Shown: positions 9,650 to 23,250, counted from the first letter of the stretch. The stretch is DNA of 64,000 nucleotides from Agapanthus africanus (GCA_030015575.1 CM057337.1:376673582-376737581), one strand, 5' to 3'. Notes: generated by a model from the sequence alone, not told the origin. Numbers and translations are program-made.

Positions 9650-11350
9650 ATTTAGTTGACATGCACTTGAGACAGTTGCATGATTTGAATCTGGTTCCAA
9701 TTAAATCAGTGCCTCTGTTTCTATATTGGATATAGAATAGTTCATATCTTAATAATGTTGAGGTACGGCGAGTTGTCCGGCTTATGCTTAAAACCAAACT
9801 CTGGATAACTCAAGGCACGCTTCTGTAATGGCTGTTTGTGGGTTGAGCTGGGCTATGACGAGGGTTGATTTTCTACCATCTGGAAGATCAATAGCGATAT
9901 TGTTCTTAACTCGCCACAGTTTTAATAAAAATGGATTTTTCCAGAAAACAGTAGTGGGAGTATGGTAGAACTGGAAGTGATTCCAGAACCGCAAACGATT
10001 ACTGAAAATTTGATAAGAACCTAAAGATTCAATTTGATTTGATATTCCATTAGCCACTCCGCAGATAGGGTGGGTAACCTCAGGCACTCGAGAGGTACTT
10101 CGGTATGCTCAAGGACGGTGACAGGGAGGTTCTTGTTTACCCAGACTTGCCATTGCTGTTGTTCCAGACTGTGAGACCCGGCAGGAGAATGAATATAGCG
10201 TCGTTCTAAACAAGCTTTAGAAGTTGTACGTCTATATGATTCTGCCAGAGGGTTGTCCTTGTCAGTGGGAGCAGCGGAAGCATTGGTGTACAGGTGGCTT
10301 ATGTCTATTTATACACTAAAGCGGAGATAGCGGCGATAGATCATCTATTTCTGATGTGACAGTCATAGGTTTGACTTCATCAGAATAAGGGGTGGATCGG
10401 TTAAGAAGGTAGTAGGATGTGATGTCTTGGTGTTTGGATGACATACACAGAGTAGGAAGTGATGTTCCTATACTACGATCGGTTATACTTTGGTTGTCAC
10501 ACAGTGGTTTCTCCACATAGGACTTGGATATTATATCAGACATTCTGTTTACTAGATCTATTGTTTTAGATCTAGATTTGGGAAGTGTCCCAATCAGGGT
10601 ACTTAGACAGCATTCTAAGAGTATTTAAAATGGACGACTCCTGGCACGGTAGTATACCTGCAGGTGATGGAGTCACCCTCTCTAAAGGTGTCTTACAGAC
10701 TAAAGGGGAGAGGGATGTGCATGATTGGCAGATCACTTGCTTAGGCAATTGAGTCAATCATGAGATGTCAAGTACCACACCAGATTTTGTGTTTGCACGA
10801 GATGCAATAAGTTGATATTAATCCAATCCTGGAGAAACATTTGGAAGCAGTTTTAGAACATTAGTGGATGTTCTACGGATTTGATAACGGCATCCTCCTT
10901 CGGGAGACAGTTATCACTCCAGGCTTCCAAGGTGACATGGATGACACAGTGTCTGTCAGAGTTATAGTTTTCCCTCTGACGAGGGGCAGTATTTTGGACA
11001 GGTGGTCCAAGCGGATACTGAGGGAGGCATGGCGCAGGATACTGATTAAGTACAGTTGACGATACAGTCTAAGAAGTTTGGATTAGGAGTTCATTTATGA
11101 ACTAAGTCCCATCAGATATCCAGACACATTCTAAGACAGGTATTGCTCATTTCTGGAGATGGCTTTCTCCACGAACTTGAGATAAAGAGAGACATAGAAA
11201 GAAACATCAAAGCGGATCCACTCACTGAGGCTATTCCTCGGACGCATTAGTTTCGCAAACAGGTTTTGATGAGACTGATTAGTAGATGAGTTGGGTGTTC
11301 GGTATCACACGGGCTGTGAGTATGCGACATCGCAATAATTAGCCTTAAGT
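9650..11350 (+). pseudogene. Eroded copia pol relic, E1
   Basis: Order and short matches follow H1: the integrase-RT linker (gaactggaagtgattcc against gaactggaagaagttcc), the RT active-site region near 10430-10480, RT thumb, RNase H start (GFQGDMDD against RFQSDKDD near 10920) and RNase H end (ADPLTEAIPR near 11210). Stops and shifts are frequent and the only open frames are short. The same eroded version is shared with F and A2, so it was lost once and then copied. No enzyme can be made. Confidence 0.75.
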
Positions 11351-11352
11351 GC

Positions 11353-11363
11353 AAGTGGGAGAT
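11353..11363 (+). other. E1 polypurine tract
   Basis: aagtgggagat directly before the 3' LTR start TGTTGG. Confidence 0.9.
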
Positions 11364-13453
11364 TGTTGGATATAGTGCCCTCAGAGTTAATTATTGGATC
11401 ACAGGCACGTGATTGCAATGATTGAGGGAGGACCTATACCGGTAGGACAGTCTTACTCGAGATAGTATGCTATCTGGTTTAACTTTATCATCGTGTACTG
11501 CTTTAGGTGACCTTACAGGTCACTATTGCACGTTGATAGAGCCCTTAGGATTCTTGCTTGACTGCCAGTAGTATGATGGCGATCATATACGTGGGAGCTG
11601 GGGTCTATAAACGCATCCTTAAATGGTCCCTAGTCGTGGGAGTTTCGAGACAGGGTATCGATACTCCAAACTAGACAAGTGTATACAGTGGAGACCCCGA
11701 CGAGGGGCGGCGGCCGGTCTCACAATCCACTGGTGTCAGTTGGTTCACCTAAGATGTATACAGGTGCTCATTGGATTATGAGTACACCAGACAGGAAACG
11801 CCGGGAACATGCTAGTTGGTATTATATCTGACGTCAGATAGCAGTTCCCTGGTGACATGTGTACAGGTTAGTTCATCGACCTGAGATTGTCATTTGTCTC
11901 ATGTGAGTTCCCATTGTGCTTTGATTACTATCCTACCACGGCTCAAAGGAGTCGTGCAAACAGGTTTTAGTTGGGTACAGACCCGAGCCACATGGAGGCA
12001 GTGAGCGGATCGGCAGGGGTTCGTCTCTCCCGGTATTAGGGGTGAGGCCGTGCTGTGTCTAGGAGAGCCATTACACAAAGCCCTCGGCCGAGGCAGGAGA
12101 TTTACTGGTAGGTAATCTAGTAGTATCTCAGGGTGTTCTGGGCTACACTCCGACACGACTTGTACCGCTTTTGGGGGTCTGACTTTTACCAACCCTCTAG
12201 GCCCGCCATGCGATACTCATAGACGAACGGACCGGACTGTACGGATATTTTCACTGACAGGCTCAGTAGGGTGTCAGGATAAGTTCGCTCATCGACGTCC
12301 CTTTTGGTCAATACTTGGTAGACCGTTACGTATGGCTAATACCTCTGACGTGCTAGTGGTTAAATCCACAACCAAAGTATTGACGAGTCTTTAGAGTCCC
12401 GCACAGACCGTTTTCTCAAGTTTCGTGCGAAACACTGTAGAGGCCGTATGGAGATATGGCAGGGTTCGATCTTATACGTGCGGTATTGCACGGATCGTGA
12501 TCGGACGGATAATACTAGCGGGCTTTGGTTTAAGCCGAATCCTAGTATTGTACAGTGTAGATTTTGTCTCTTTGCATTTGTATTCGGTCGGAATACAAAT
12601 GCGGGTATGTATATACAGTCGTGGGGTTTTCCTATAATTTATTACGGGATCAGTTTTTTGAAGTTGCCAGTTTGCATTCCGTTTCGGCCAGTTTTCCTTT
12701 GTTCCATCATGGCCGGATTTTTCCGCTGGAGAGGGTTATTTGCAAGTATGCAAATTAGATATGTGGAGGGGGTTTCTTGTAAATGTGGGATTATGATTAT
12801 ACAAGTATCTTTTGATTCATTTTTTGCTCATTATGGTTTGCTTTAATAATAATGGGATTGGATTTGAAATGGTGTGACCATTTCTTCTCATTATCATACA
12901 TTTTCTTCTCTTGCAATTATGGATTCTTTTTCCCTCCACCATAGCTAGGGGCCGGCCACATTCTTGAGGAGAGGGGGTGGTTCATTTTTGTGGGTGAAAA
13001 AATGTTCATCTCATATCACTTTAGCTTACACCAAAAATCCCAAGCTCATTTTCCATTCTTCACCTCCATTCATTAAGGCAATTTCATACCCCATTAAGAC
13101 AATGGATTCTACACTTCATCTACAGTATTCTTGGACACGTCGACTCGCCAACTTCGTGCCCGAGTTGCCTCGGTCCAGAGGTGGGAGGCCGTAAAAGAAC
13201 CTGGCGATGTGGTGCCCGTTCCGACGAGGAGATGAAGACTGGAGATTCCGCGAGGAGATCGGAGTGGAGGCCGAAGACCGAAGGACACGGATCGCTCGGT
13301 ATAGCCCTCTACCTTTTCTCTTGTTAGCTAGGTTTAGGTTAATGGTTCGATCCGGGTTTTAGGATGCGGTGGTGCCGGTTTAAAGTCAAGAAAAATTTTC
13401 GTTTCCGCATTTTTGCCTCGGATAGACGGCCGGGGCTCTACCGTAGTCCTACA
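11364..13453 (+). repeat. E1 3' LTR
   Basis: 2090 bp, homologous end to end to 3531-5622, bounded by the polypurine tract on the left and the gatcc target-site copy on the right. Differences of several percent are spread along its length. Confidence 0.92.
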
Positions 13454-13775
13454 GATCCATAACCTGGGTATTGGATACCATGTCAGGATCCCATATATGT
13501 AATCTGTTACATGGGCTAAGGAAAGGTAGAGAACTGGGAGAAGGTGATAAAGACATAAGGGTTGGAAATGGTGCAATTGTTGCAGCTAAATCCGTCGGGG
13601 AATATCACCTTATATTACCAAGTGGTAATACATTGATTCTGAACGAATGCTATTACATGCCGAACCTGATATGCAACATTATATCAGTTTCTTTATTAAG
13701 TAAAGGGGGATATAATTTTGTATTACAGGATAATGTTATGAACATTTTCTTGAACCAAAAGATGGTTGGATCGGT
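13454..13775 (+). pseudogene. H1 aspartic protease domain
   Basis: The frame resumes after E1 with a copia protease: DTMSGSHICN, then KGRELGEGDKDIRVGNG, YHLILPSGNTL and CYYMPNLICNIISVS. In related copia proteases the active site reads DTG. Here it is DTM (and DTR in D), so the catalytic glycine is lost. The frame shifts near 13770, where the integrase-side reading frame takes over. A working protease would cut the gag-pol polyprotein. Confidence 0.88.
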
Positions 13776-14706
13776 ATGTTGTGCAGTGACATTTATGTTC
13801 TAAATCAATCAACAGTTCTGAGCATAACAAATACACATAAGAGGAAGAGTTCAGAGATGAACGAATCCTTCTTGTGGTATTGTAGACTAAGTCATATCAA
13901 TGCGACACGACTAGCTAAGTTGCATAAGGATGGATATTTGAATCCGTTCGAATTTTCATCTTATGACACTTGCCAGTCATGTCTCAAAGACAAAATGACC
14001 AAAACTCTGTTTACAGGACACGGAGAAAGAGCTAATGAGCTCTAGGGACTGATACATTGTGATGTATGCGGTCCTATATCTACTCATGCCAGGAATGGTT
14101 CCTCGTACTTCATTACATTCACTGACGATCTCTCTAGATTCGGACATGTGTTCCTGATGAAACACAAGTCTGAAGCTTTTGAGAAATTTAGAGAATATAA
14201 GTCCGAAGTCGAGAACCAAACGGGTAAAAGTATTAAAATCCTATGATCTGATCGAGGAGGAGAATACTTGAGCACGGAATTCCTGGACTTTCTTACAGAG
14301 AATGGGATTCTCTCTCAGCTTACTCCTCCGTATACACCACAACACAATGGTGTATCGGAATGGAGGAATCACACCCTATTAGATATGATGTGCTCTATAA
14401 TGAGTACCGCTGAGTTACCTATTTCGTTTTGGGCGTATGCGCTTGAGACAGCCATATACCTATTGAATAGAGTTCCAACCAAATCCGTCCCTACCACTCC
14501 ATATGAGATATGGGAGGGGAAGAGACCGTATATTAATTTTATTAAGATATGGGGTTGCCTGGCCTATATTAAAAAGCAAAATCCGGACAAGCTCGAGGGA
14601 AGGTCTGTTCTGTGGAAGTTTGTAGGATATCCCAAGCATTCGCGTGGACATATCGTCTACCACCCTGAGGGAAAAAGGTGTTTGTTTCCCAACATGCCAC
14701 CTTTTT
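13776..14706 (+). pseudogene. H1 GAG-pre-integrase and integrase domains
   Basis: The zinc-binding region reads FLWYCRLSHIN ... YDTCQSC. The first histidine of the usual WHxRLGH pattern is tyrosine. The core keeps the catalytic acids: D in IHCDVCGP, D in FTDDLSRFG and E in HNGVSEWRN. TAG at 14043-14045 (after RANEL) and TGA near 14244 (before SDRGGEY) break the frame. The C-terminal part (WEGKRPYINFIKIWGC) is readable to a shift near 14700. The intact protein would insert element cDNA into chromosomes. Confidence 0.92.
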
Positions 14707-15680
14707 AAAAAAGGAATTTCTTGCAAAAGAAATTAGTGGCAAGGAGGTTGAACTGGAAGAAGTTCCAGAAATACAAACTACGACAGATGATTTGGAAGAA
14801 CCAGAGGATTCGATAGCTCCCAACGAACCTCAGCCTCTCCGCCGATCTAGTAGGGTTTCTCATCCAACTGAGAGATACTATGGTTTTCTCATTGATGGTG
14901 GAAGCGAGGATTGCATCATGGAGGATGATGACCCAATTAGCTTCAAGCAGGCCATCACGAGTAGAGGCTCTGTGAAATGGTTCGATGCAATGCGGTCCGA
15001 AATGGAATCCATGTACACCAACAAAGTATGGACTTTGGAAAATGCTCCTGAAGGGGTAAAACCCGTTGGGAGCAAGTGGATCTTCAAGAAAAAACTTGGT
15101 GTAGATAGGAAAGTGGAGTCTTTCAAAGTTAGACTTGTTGCAAAGTGTTTTTGTCAACGACCAGGTGTGGATTATGACGAAACATTTTCTCCATTGGCTA
15201 TACTTAAATCCATCCGGATCATGCTTTCCATCGCTGGATACCATGACTATGAAATCTAGCAAATGGATGTTAAGACCACCTTTCTAAATGGTGATTTGGA
15301 AGAGTGCGTGTACATGACTCAGCCAGAAGGCTTCGTAGATAGTAGGAGCAGCGGAAAGGTGTGCAATCTGCTTAAATCCATCTGTGGGTTAAAGCAAGCA
15401 TCGCGGAGTTGGAACATCTGTTTTGATGTCGTTGTCACAGAGTTTGACTTCGTCAAAAACATAGATGAACCTTGTATATACAAGAAGGTGGCAGAGAGTA
15501 AGGTTGTCTTCCTCGTATTGTACGTGGATGACATACTCTTGATAGGAAATGACATTCCTATGCTGCAATCGGTCAAGCTCTTCTTATCACATAGATTCTC
15601 AATGAAAGATCTAGGTGATGCCTCCTACATCTTGGGGATTATGATCTATGGATCTAAATGGATACTGGGATTGTCCTAAT
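14707..15680 (+). pseudogene. H1 reverse transcriptase domain
   Basis: The linker (KEVELEEVPEIQT, RRSSRVSHPTERYYG) leads into RT: MYTNKVWTLENAPEG, GSKWIFKKKLG, YDETFSPLAILKSIR, MDVKTTFLNGDLEE, QPEGFVD and the active site LYVDDILLIGND. TAG at 15257 (EI*QMDV) and TAA near 15677 (LGLS*SRY) interrupt it. The YVDD active site is intact, unlike P (YVDE). This is the best-preserved RT in the window. Confidence 0.94.
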
Positions 15681-16500
15681 CTAGGTATATTGACACCATA
15701 CTAAAGAGGTTTAGTATGGAAGAACCCAAGCGCGGGTTTTTACCCACGATCTCAGGACTAACTCTCTCTAAAAAGGTGTCTCCCAAGACTGATTTGGAGA
15801 GAGCTCGCAGGCAAGGGACCCTATGCTTCGGCAGTAGGCTCTATCATGTACGTGATGCTATGTACCAGACCCGATGTAGCATACTCACTAAATGTAGTGA
15901 GTATGTATCAAGCAGATCCAAGAGAGAGTCACTGGACCATTGTGAAGAGCATTCTCAAGTACTTGAGAAGGACTAAAGAGATGCTCTTGGTGTATGGTAA
16001 TGGAGAACTCCAAGTGGAGTCCTTTACCGATTCGAGCTTCCAGAGTGATAAGGACGAACTCTAAGTCGCACTCGGGATTTGTCTTTACCCTCAATGGAGG
16101 GGCGGTCTGCTGGAAGAGTTCAAAGCAGGAAACCGTGGCAGACTTGACGATGGAGGCTGAATACATCGCTGCCAACGATACTTCCAAAGAGGCTGTCTGG
16201 ATGAAGAAGTTCATAACTGAACATAGAGTGGTTACATCCATTGAGTATCCAATACCTTTGTATTGTGATAACAATGGAGCGGTAGCTTTGGCCAAAGAAC
16301 CCAGGTCCCATCAGCGATCCAGGCATATTCTTAGGCGGTATCACTTAATCCGAGAGATAGTTGATCGTCGGGAGATCGAGGTCAGGAGAGTTGACACGAA
16401 GAACAACACAGCGGATCCACTCACGAAGGCCATTCCCTAGATACAGTTCGAGAGACTCTTCGGGATGTTGGGTATGCGATACTACATCAGCTGGCCCTAG
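15681..16500 (+). pseudogene. H1 RT thumb/connection and RNase H
   Basis: The connection region is shifted by a 2 bp deletion (caagggaccc against caagggataccc in U) near 15817. After resuming (PDVAYSLNVVSMYQ), one extra A near 16063 (gacgaactc against gacgactc) shifts it again. RNase H acids are readable across frames: [29 protein letters not shown] and [13 protein letters not shown]. Pol ends at the tag near 16500. Confidence 0.92.
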
Positions 16501-16503
16501 TGC

Positions 16504-16514
16504 AAGTGGGAGAT
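16504..16514 (+). other. H1 polypurine tract
   Basis: aagtgggagat, directly before the TGTTAG start of H1's 3' LTR. Confidence 0.9.
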
Positions 16515-18361
16515 TGTTAGTTGTATGTATGCCCTAGAGGCCATTATTGTACATATGATGTATATTATAGTGGATGCTTGGACATATATAGAGAAGACTT
16601 TCTTGCTCGACATGATAGTATGCTATCTGCATGCTCTTTATCTTAACATGTATACTTGTCTTGATACTGTCTTATGGTTACATGTTGGTAAAGCCCTCAG
16701 GATGTGTACTTGACTACCAGGATTGTGATGCAGATCATACAAGTAGGGCCATGGTAGTCTATAAGTTCATCCTTTAATGTTCCTAGTCGTGGGTGTATCG
16801 AGACGGGGCATCGATATACCACAGTAGACTAGCGTATACGCTTCTCGACCGATGAGATGGGCGATAGATGATCCCATATCCATTGGTGTTTGACATCAGA
16901 GATGGTATACGGGTGCTCAGTGGAGACTGGGTATACTGGACGGACTCAACGAGGACTCCTATATGGTATTATATCTATCGTCGGATAGCAGTTCTCAGGT
17001 GACACTGGTACAGGATAGTCTGTAGACTCTAGATCGTCATAGAGTCTCATGTGTTCTCCTACTGTGCTTTGATTTCCACTCTACCACGGCTCTACTAAGT
17101 CGTGCAAACAGGAGGATTTTGGGTACAGTCCCGAGACATGTGGAGGCAACGAGCGATAGGAGGAGTTTTGTCTCTCCCGGTATTGGGGGTTGATGTTGCG
17201 CTATGCTCGATTGGCTATATCAGTAAGTCCCTGGCCAGGGCTGTTGAGATTTACTGATAAGTGTTATCAGTAGTTTCTCGATCTGTTATAAACCACACAT
17301 CAGCATGACTTATTGAGTTATTGGGGTCGACGATACCATCCCTATACTCGATATGCAGCTTATCTTGACGAAGAAACCGGACTGTACGGTAAGTGTTACC
17401 GGTTGGCTCTATAGGTGTTTTTACAGGTTTTCTTGTTTTTCTTCTGATCGCTCAATACCTTGGAGCTGTTACGCGCTGCTGGTGCCGCTGACGGTTTGTG
17501 GTTATGTGATATGATCATTGCCTACTGCTAGCGTATTGACGAGTCTTACAGTCCCACAATGGGGTTACCTAGCTCAGGTGAAACGATGTAGGGTGCATAT
17601 GGGGATATGCGTGGATGCTTGATTAAATGCGTGTATATGATACCGCATTGTAATCTGGCGTTTTCTGTTGGTCGGGTTATATGTGATATGACCAGTTTAT
17701 TAAATCAATTGTTGATTTGATATTATAACCATTGGATTTCACTTGAACCCTTTTCTATTTGGTATATGCATGATTTGGTGTATGTACACAAAGTGATGTG
17801 TATGCACACATATATGCTTACACATGTATCATGGTTGATGATACAAGGTTGGTGGCAATGCAAGACTCACATAGAAGTTAATATATAAATTTATTTGTTT
17901 TTGAGAAAAAGAAATGGGATTAATTCATCGTTAAGAGTTTCTATACCCTTCTTCATTGACTTTGACCTCACCTAACTATTAACCATGATTTAGTTTTCTA
18001 TTTGGGCTTTAACTCAAAGAAAAATATCTAGATATTAAATTACCATGGTTACTTAAGAGTGTGACTCTCATATTTATCCTTATTATTCTTTTATCTTGAT
18101 AGTTTTTAGAAGAAAGAAAGATATTATCTTGAGCTCTTGCCATTGCCATCTTCTTCTTCCTCTCTCTCTTGCTCTCTTGAGTTTCATAGTGAGTGAAGAA
18201 CACAAAAAGAAAAGGTTTTTAAGTTAGCATACAACCCACATCACCATTCTACTTTAGTTTAGCCTACTAGATTTGAGTGTTGGCTTCATCTTCATCCTAG
18301 ATAAAGAAAAGCTTGGAGGTTGTGAAATGGGACCCCGGGTGGATCATCGTGGACTTGGAAG
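16515..18361 (+). repeat. H1 3' LTR, first part
   Basis: 1847 bp beginning TGTTAGTTGTATG, matching 782 onward. It is cut at 18361 by a TGTTGG-type solo LTR with the target site ggaag on its left. The remaining part resumes at 30346. Confidence 0.88.
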
Positions 18362-19461
18362 TGTTGGATATAGTGCCCTCAGAGTCAATTATTGAATCGC
18401 AGGTTCATGATTGCAATGATTGAGGGAGGACCTATACCGGTTGGACAGTCTTGCTCGAGATGATAATATGCTATCTGGTTTGTCTTTATCATCGTGTACA
18501 TGCTTTAGTTTACTATTCCATATTGATAGAGCACGTAGGATTCTTGCTTGACATCCAGTAGTATGATGGCGATCATATATATGGGAGCTGGGGTCTATAA
18601 GCACATCCTTAAAGTGTCCCTAGTCGTGGGAGTTTCGAAACAGGGCATCGATACTCCAGAGTAGACTAGTGTATACAGTCGAGACCCCGACGAGGGGCGG
18701 TGGCCGGTCTCACAAGTCATTGTTGTCAGTTGGTTCACCTAAGATGAATACATGTGCTCATTGGGTTATGAGTACACCGGACCGGGCTCACCGGGAACAT
18801 GCTTGTTGGTGTTATACCTGTCGTCCGATGGCAGTTCCCAGGTGATATGTGTACAGGTTAGTCTGTCGACCTGAGATCGTCATTTGACTTGTGTGAGTTC
18901 CCACTGTGCTTTGATTACCACTCTACCACGGCTCAAAGAAGTCATGCAAACAGGTTTTAGTTGGGTACAGTCCCGAGCCACATGGTGGCAATGAACGGGT
19001 TGTTGGGGATTCGTCTCTCCCGATATTGGGGGTGAGATCGCGCTGTGTTTATGAGAGCCATTACACAAAATCCCTGGCCAGGGTAATCGAGATTTACTGG
19101 TAGGTATTCCAGTAGTATCTCAGGGTGTTCTGAGCTACTCTCCGACATGACTTATACCGCTATTGGGGGTCTGACGTTTACCAGCCCCCTTGGCCCTATA
19201 TGCAATACTCATAGACGAACGGATCGGACTGTACGAATATTGTCATTGTCAGGCTCAGTAGGGATTTTGGATGAGTTCGCTCGTCAGCTGCCCTTCCGAT
19301 CTACACATGGGTATCCGTTACGTACACCTAGTACCACTGATGGGCTTGTGGTTAAACCCAGTACCAGTGTATTGATGAGTCATTAGAGTCCCCGACAGAA
19401 AGTTTCCCAAGTTCGGGTGAAACGTTGTAGAGGCCGTATGGTTTTATGGATGGGTCCGAAC
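18362..19461 (+). repeat. Solo LTR (TGTTGG type), first part
   Basis: It starts TGTTGGATATAGTGCCCTC. Its left flank is ggaag (18357-18361) and the right flank after 30345 is gaaag, a target duplication with one difference. No internal region accompanies it, so it is a solo LTR made by LTR-LTR recombination. F interrupts it at 19461. Confidence 0.85.
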
Positions 19462-20130
19462 TGTAAGTCTATGGTAGCGCCCCGGCCAGTAATCTGAGGC
19501 CAAACGCGGAACAAAAACTTTTACAACTGGCGCTATCGCATACTATAACCCGGATCTTACCATTAACGCTAAACTAGCTAACTACAAAGATGATAGAATG
19601 GCTATACCGATCAATCCGTATCCTTCGGTCTTTAGCCATCATCCCAAGCTCCTCGCGGCATCTCCGATCTCCTGTCTCCTCGTCGAGGTGGCACCACGTC
19701 AACGGATCTTTATACGGGCTCCTGCCTCTAAACCGAGGTAACTCGGACATGAAGTTTGCTAGCCGACATGTCCAAGATTGATGTAGAAATAGTGTAGAAT
19801 ATTTTGTCTCAAGGCACCCAAGCCATTGGGTGAAGGGTTAATGAAGTTGCCAATTGGGTTGATGAATTGAGCTAGGAAATTTAGCAAATGAATCATTCTC
19901 ACTTCCAAAATGGGGCTCGGCCATTTCAAGGGTTGATTGGGGTGGGGCCGGCCATGAGGTGGTTGGGGCGCTCATAAGGTTTCAAGATGTGAGGATAGGA
20001 AGAAAATATCACAACAAATATCAAGCTCAAATATCTTTGCAAGTCCAAAAGCTTTTAATGAACATAATGACTCATCAAGCCTAGAATGTTGTGGGTGCTG
20101 CTGGAGCCCCGGCCACCACAAAAAAAAAAC

Positions 20131-20140
20131 CCTTTATAAA
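20131..20140 (-). promoter_or_regulatory. Candidate TATA box, F 3' LTR
   Basis: On the minus strand this reads TTTATAAAGG, also present in the other F LTR (27881-27890). Position within the LTR suits the U3 promoter. Confidence 0.5.
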
Positions 20141-20437
20141 TATAGCATTTGCAAGTAAACCCCTAAAAGGAAAAAGGCTTAAAGCCCAATTAAATATCAG
20201 CCATGGATGAAAGAAAATTCAGCAACATAAACATTAAACCAAATGTTTAAGTCCAGTGGAAAAAGACTGGTAACTTCGAAACTAATCCCGTGGGATTACC
20301 CCACTACAGTATAAACATACCCGCATTTGTATTCCGACTGAATACAAAATGCAAAGGGACAAAAATACTCCTACATAATATGATACTAGAATCTGGCTTA
20401 AAGCAAAGCCCACTAATATTATCTGTCTGAGCCATGA

Positions 20438-20457
20438 CACGTGCACAAGTGCACGTG
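20438..20457. promoter_or_regulatory. Twin G-box palindrome, F 3' LTR
   Basis: Two CACGTG cores form a perfect 9 bp inverted repeat around aa. CACGTG is the plant G-box bound by bZIP and bHLH factors. Copies also stand at 28188-28207 and 29331-29350. Confidence 0.55.
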
Positions 20458-21571
20458 TATGTTCGAACCCTGCCATAAAACCATACGACCTCTACAATGT
20501 TTCACCCAAACTTGGGAAACTATCTGTGGGGGACTCTAAAGACTCGTCAGTACCCGGGCAGTGGGTTTAACCACAAGCACGTTAGCGGCAACAGCTGTGC
20601 GTAACGGCTTCCATGTACTGACCGAAAGGGAAGCTGATGAGCGAACTCATCTTGGAACCCTACTGAGCCTATCAGTGATAATATCCGTACAGTCCGGTCT
20701 GTTCGTCTATGAGCATCACATATCCGGCCTAGGGGTTGGTAACGTCAGACCCCCAAAAGCTATATAAGTCGTGTCGGAGGGTAACCCTGAACACCCTGAG
20801 AATCTACTGGAATACCTACCAGTAATTCTCACCTGCCTTGGCTAAGGACTTGGTGTAATGGCTCTCCTAGACACAGCGCGATCTCACCCCCAATACCGGG
20901 AGAGATGAATCCCCTGCTGATCCGCTCACTGCCTCTATGTGGCTCGGGACTGTACCCAACTAAAACTTGTTTGCACGACTCCTTTGAACCGTGGTAGGGT
21001 AGTAATCTAAGCATAGTGGGAACTCACACGAGATAAATGACGACCTCACGTCGATGAACTAACCTGTACACATGTCACCAGGGAACTGCTATCAGACGCT
21101 AGTTGTAATACCAACTAGCAGGTTCCCGGTGAGTCCTGTCCGGTGCACTCATAACCCAATGAGCACCTGTATATATCTTTGGTGATCCAACTGAAACTAA
21201 TGGCTTGTGAGACCGGCCATAGCCCCTTGTCGGGGTCTCGACTGTATACACTAGTCTACTCCGGAGTATCGATGCCCTGTCTTGAAACTCCCACGACTAG
21301 GGACCACTTTTAAGGATGTGCTTATAGACTACCCAACTCTCACGTATATGATCGCCATGATACTGTTGGTAGTCAAGTGGGATCCTAAGGGCTCTATCAA
21401 CATGTAATAGTGAACATTAATGTCACCTAAAGCTGTACACGATGATAAAGGAAAACCAAATAGCATACTATCATCTTGAGTAAGACTGTCCTACCGGTAT
21501 AGGTCCTCCCCAATCGTTGCAATCATGTGCCTGCGATCCAATAATTGACTTTGAGGGCTCTACGACCAACA

Positions 21572-21582
21572 ATCTCCCACTT
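21572..21582 (-). other. F polypurine tract
   Basis: Reads AAGTGGGAGAT on the minus strand, next to the 3' LTR start. Confidence 0.9.
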
Positions 21583-23250
21583 GCACTTAAGGCTAATTAT
21601 TGCGATGTCGCATACTCACAGCCCGTGTGATACCGAACACCCAACTCCTCTACAAACTGGTTTCACAAAGCTCGTTTGTAAAAACCCTTGTGTTCAAGAA
21701 ACAGCCTCAATGAGTGGATCCGTCCTGAAGTTTCTTTCTATGTCTCTCTTAATTTCAAGTTCGCGGAGAAAGCCATCTCCCGAATTGAGTAATACCCGTC
21801 TTAAAATATTTCTTGATATCTGATGGGACCTAGTTCATAAATGAACTCCAAATCCAAATTTCTTAGATTGTATCGTCAACTGAACCTAATCAGTATCCTG
21901 CACCATAACTCCCACAGTATCCTCTTGGACCACCTGTCCAAATTACTGTCCCCTTCATCAGAGGGAAAACTATAACTCTGAGAGTAACTCTGTCATCCAT
22001 GTCACCTTGAAAGCCTGGAATGATAACCATCCCCCGAAGGAGGCTGCCGTCAGCAAATCCGTAGAACATCCACTTATGTTCTAAAAACTGCTTCCGTATG
22101 TTTCTCTAGGATTGGATTAATATAAACTTATTGCATCTAGTGCAAAAACAACATCTGGTGTGGTATTTGACATCTCATAATCGACTCAATTGCCTAAGCA
22201 AGTGATATGCCAATCATGCACATCCCTCTCCCCTTTAGTCTGTAAGACACCTTTAGAGAGGGAGACTCCATCACCTGCAGGTACACCACCATGCCAGGAG
22301 TCGTCCATTCTAAAACACCTTTAGAATACTGTCTAAGTACCCATATTTGGAAACTACCCAATTCTAGATCTAAAACCATAGATCTAGTAGCCAGAATGTC
22401 TGATATTATATCCATATCCTGTGTGGAGAAACAACTGTGTGACAAACACAGTATAACCGATCGTAGTATAGGAATTTTACTTCCTACTCTGTATATGTCA
22501 TCCAAATACCAGGACATCACACTCTACTACCTTCTTAACAGATCCATTCCCTATTCTGATGAAGTCAAAGCCATGACTGTCACATCAAAAATAGATGATC
22601 TATCTCCTCTATAACTGCTCAAGTCTATAAATAGACATAAGCTACTTGCCAACTATGCCTCCGCTTCTCCCACTGACCATAACAACCCTCTGGCCGAATA
22701 ATATATACGTGCACTTCTAAAACTAGTTTAGAACGACGCTATACTCACCTTCCTGCCGGGTCTCATTGCCTGGAACAACAGTAGTGTCAAGTCTGGGTAA
22801 ACAAGAACCTCCCTGTCACCGTCCCTGAGGCTACCAAAGTACCTCTCGGGTGCTTGTGGTTACCCACCATATCTGCGGAGTGGCTAATGGAATGTCAAAC
22901 TTGATTGAATCTTTAGGTCCTATTAAATTTTTCGCAATCGTTTGCGGTTCTGGAATCACTTCCAGTTCTATTATACTCCCACTACTGTTTTCTGAAAAAA
23001 AATCCATTTTACTAAAACTGTGGTGAGTCATGAACAATATTACTATTGATCTTCCAGATGGTAGAAAGTCAACCCCCGACATAGCTCGGGTCAACCCACA
23101 AACTACCATTACAGAAACGTGCCTTGAGTTATCCAGAGTCTGGTTTTAAGCATAAGCCGGACAACTCCCCGTACCTTAACATCGTTAAGATACAAACCAT
23201 TCTATATCTCATATAGAAACTTTGGCACTTATTTAATTGGAACCAGATTC
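21583..23250 (-). pseudogene. Eroded copia pol relic, F
   Basis: Minus-strand counterpart of the E1 and A2 relics. A 108-codon open frame at 22194-22520 spans the RT active site region: WYLDDIYRVGSKIPILRSV corresponds to LYVDDILLIGNDIPMLQSV of H1, so V is replaced by L. The RNase H area near 21950-22060 (GFQGDMDD) and the linker near 22920-22990 are recognisable. Integrase and protease motifs are not found. It is not an active enzyme. Confidence 0.75.

Larger units (their letters stand above)
3531..13453 (+). mobile_element. Non-autonomous copia element E1 inserted in H1 pol
   Basis: A full-length element of 9923 bp with LTRs of 2092 and 2090 bp, primer-binding site, long leader, eroded pol relic and polypurine tract. 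Flanks are gttcc (3526-3530) and gatcc (13454-13458), a 5 bp target duplication with one difference. Removing E1 rejoins the H1 gag-tail/protease reading frame. The two LTRs differ by several percent by eye, so the insertion is older than A2 or D. Confidence 0.9.
19462..21571 (-). repeat. F 3' LTR
   Basis: 2110 bp; read on the minus strand it runs TGTTGGTCGTAG ... CTTACA. It contains a twin G-box palindrome (20438-20457) and, about 300 bp downstream in sense, a TATAAAGG box. Confidence 0.92.
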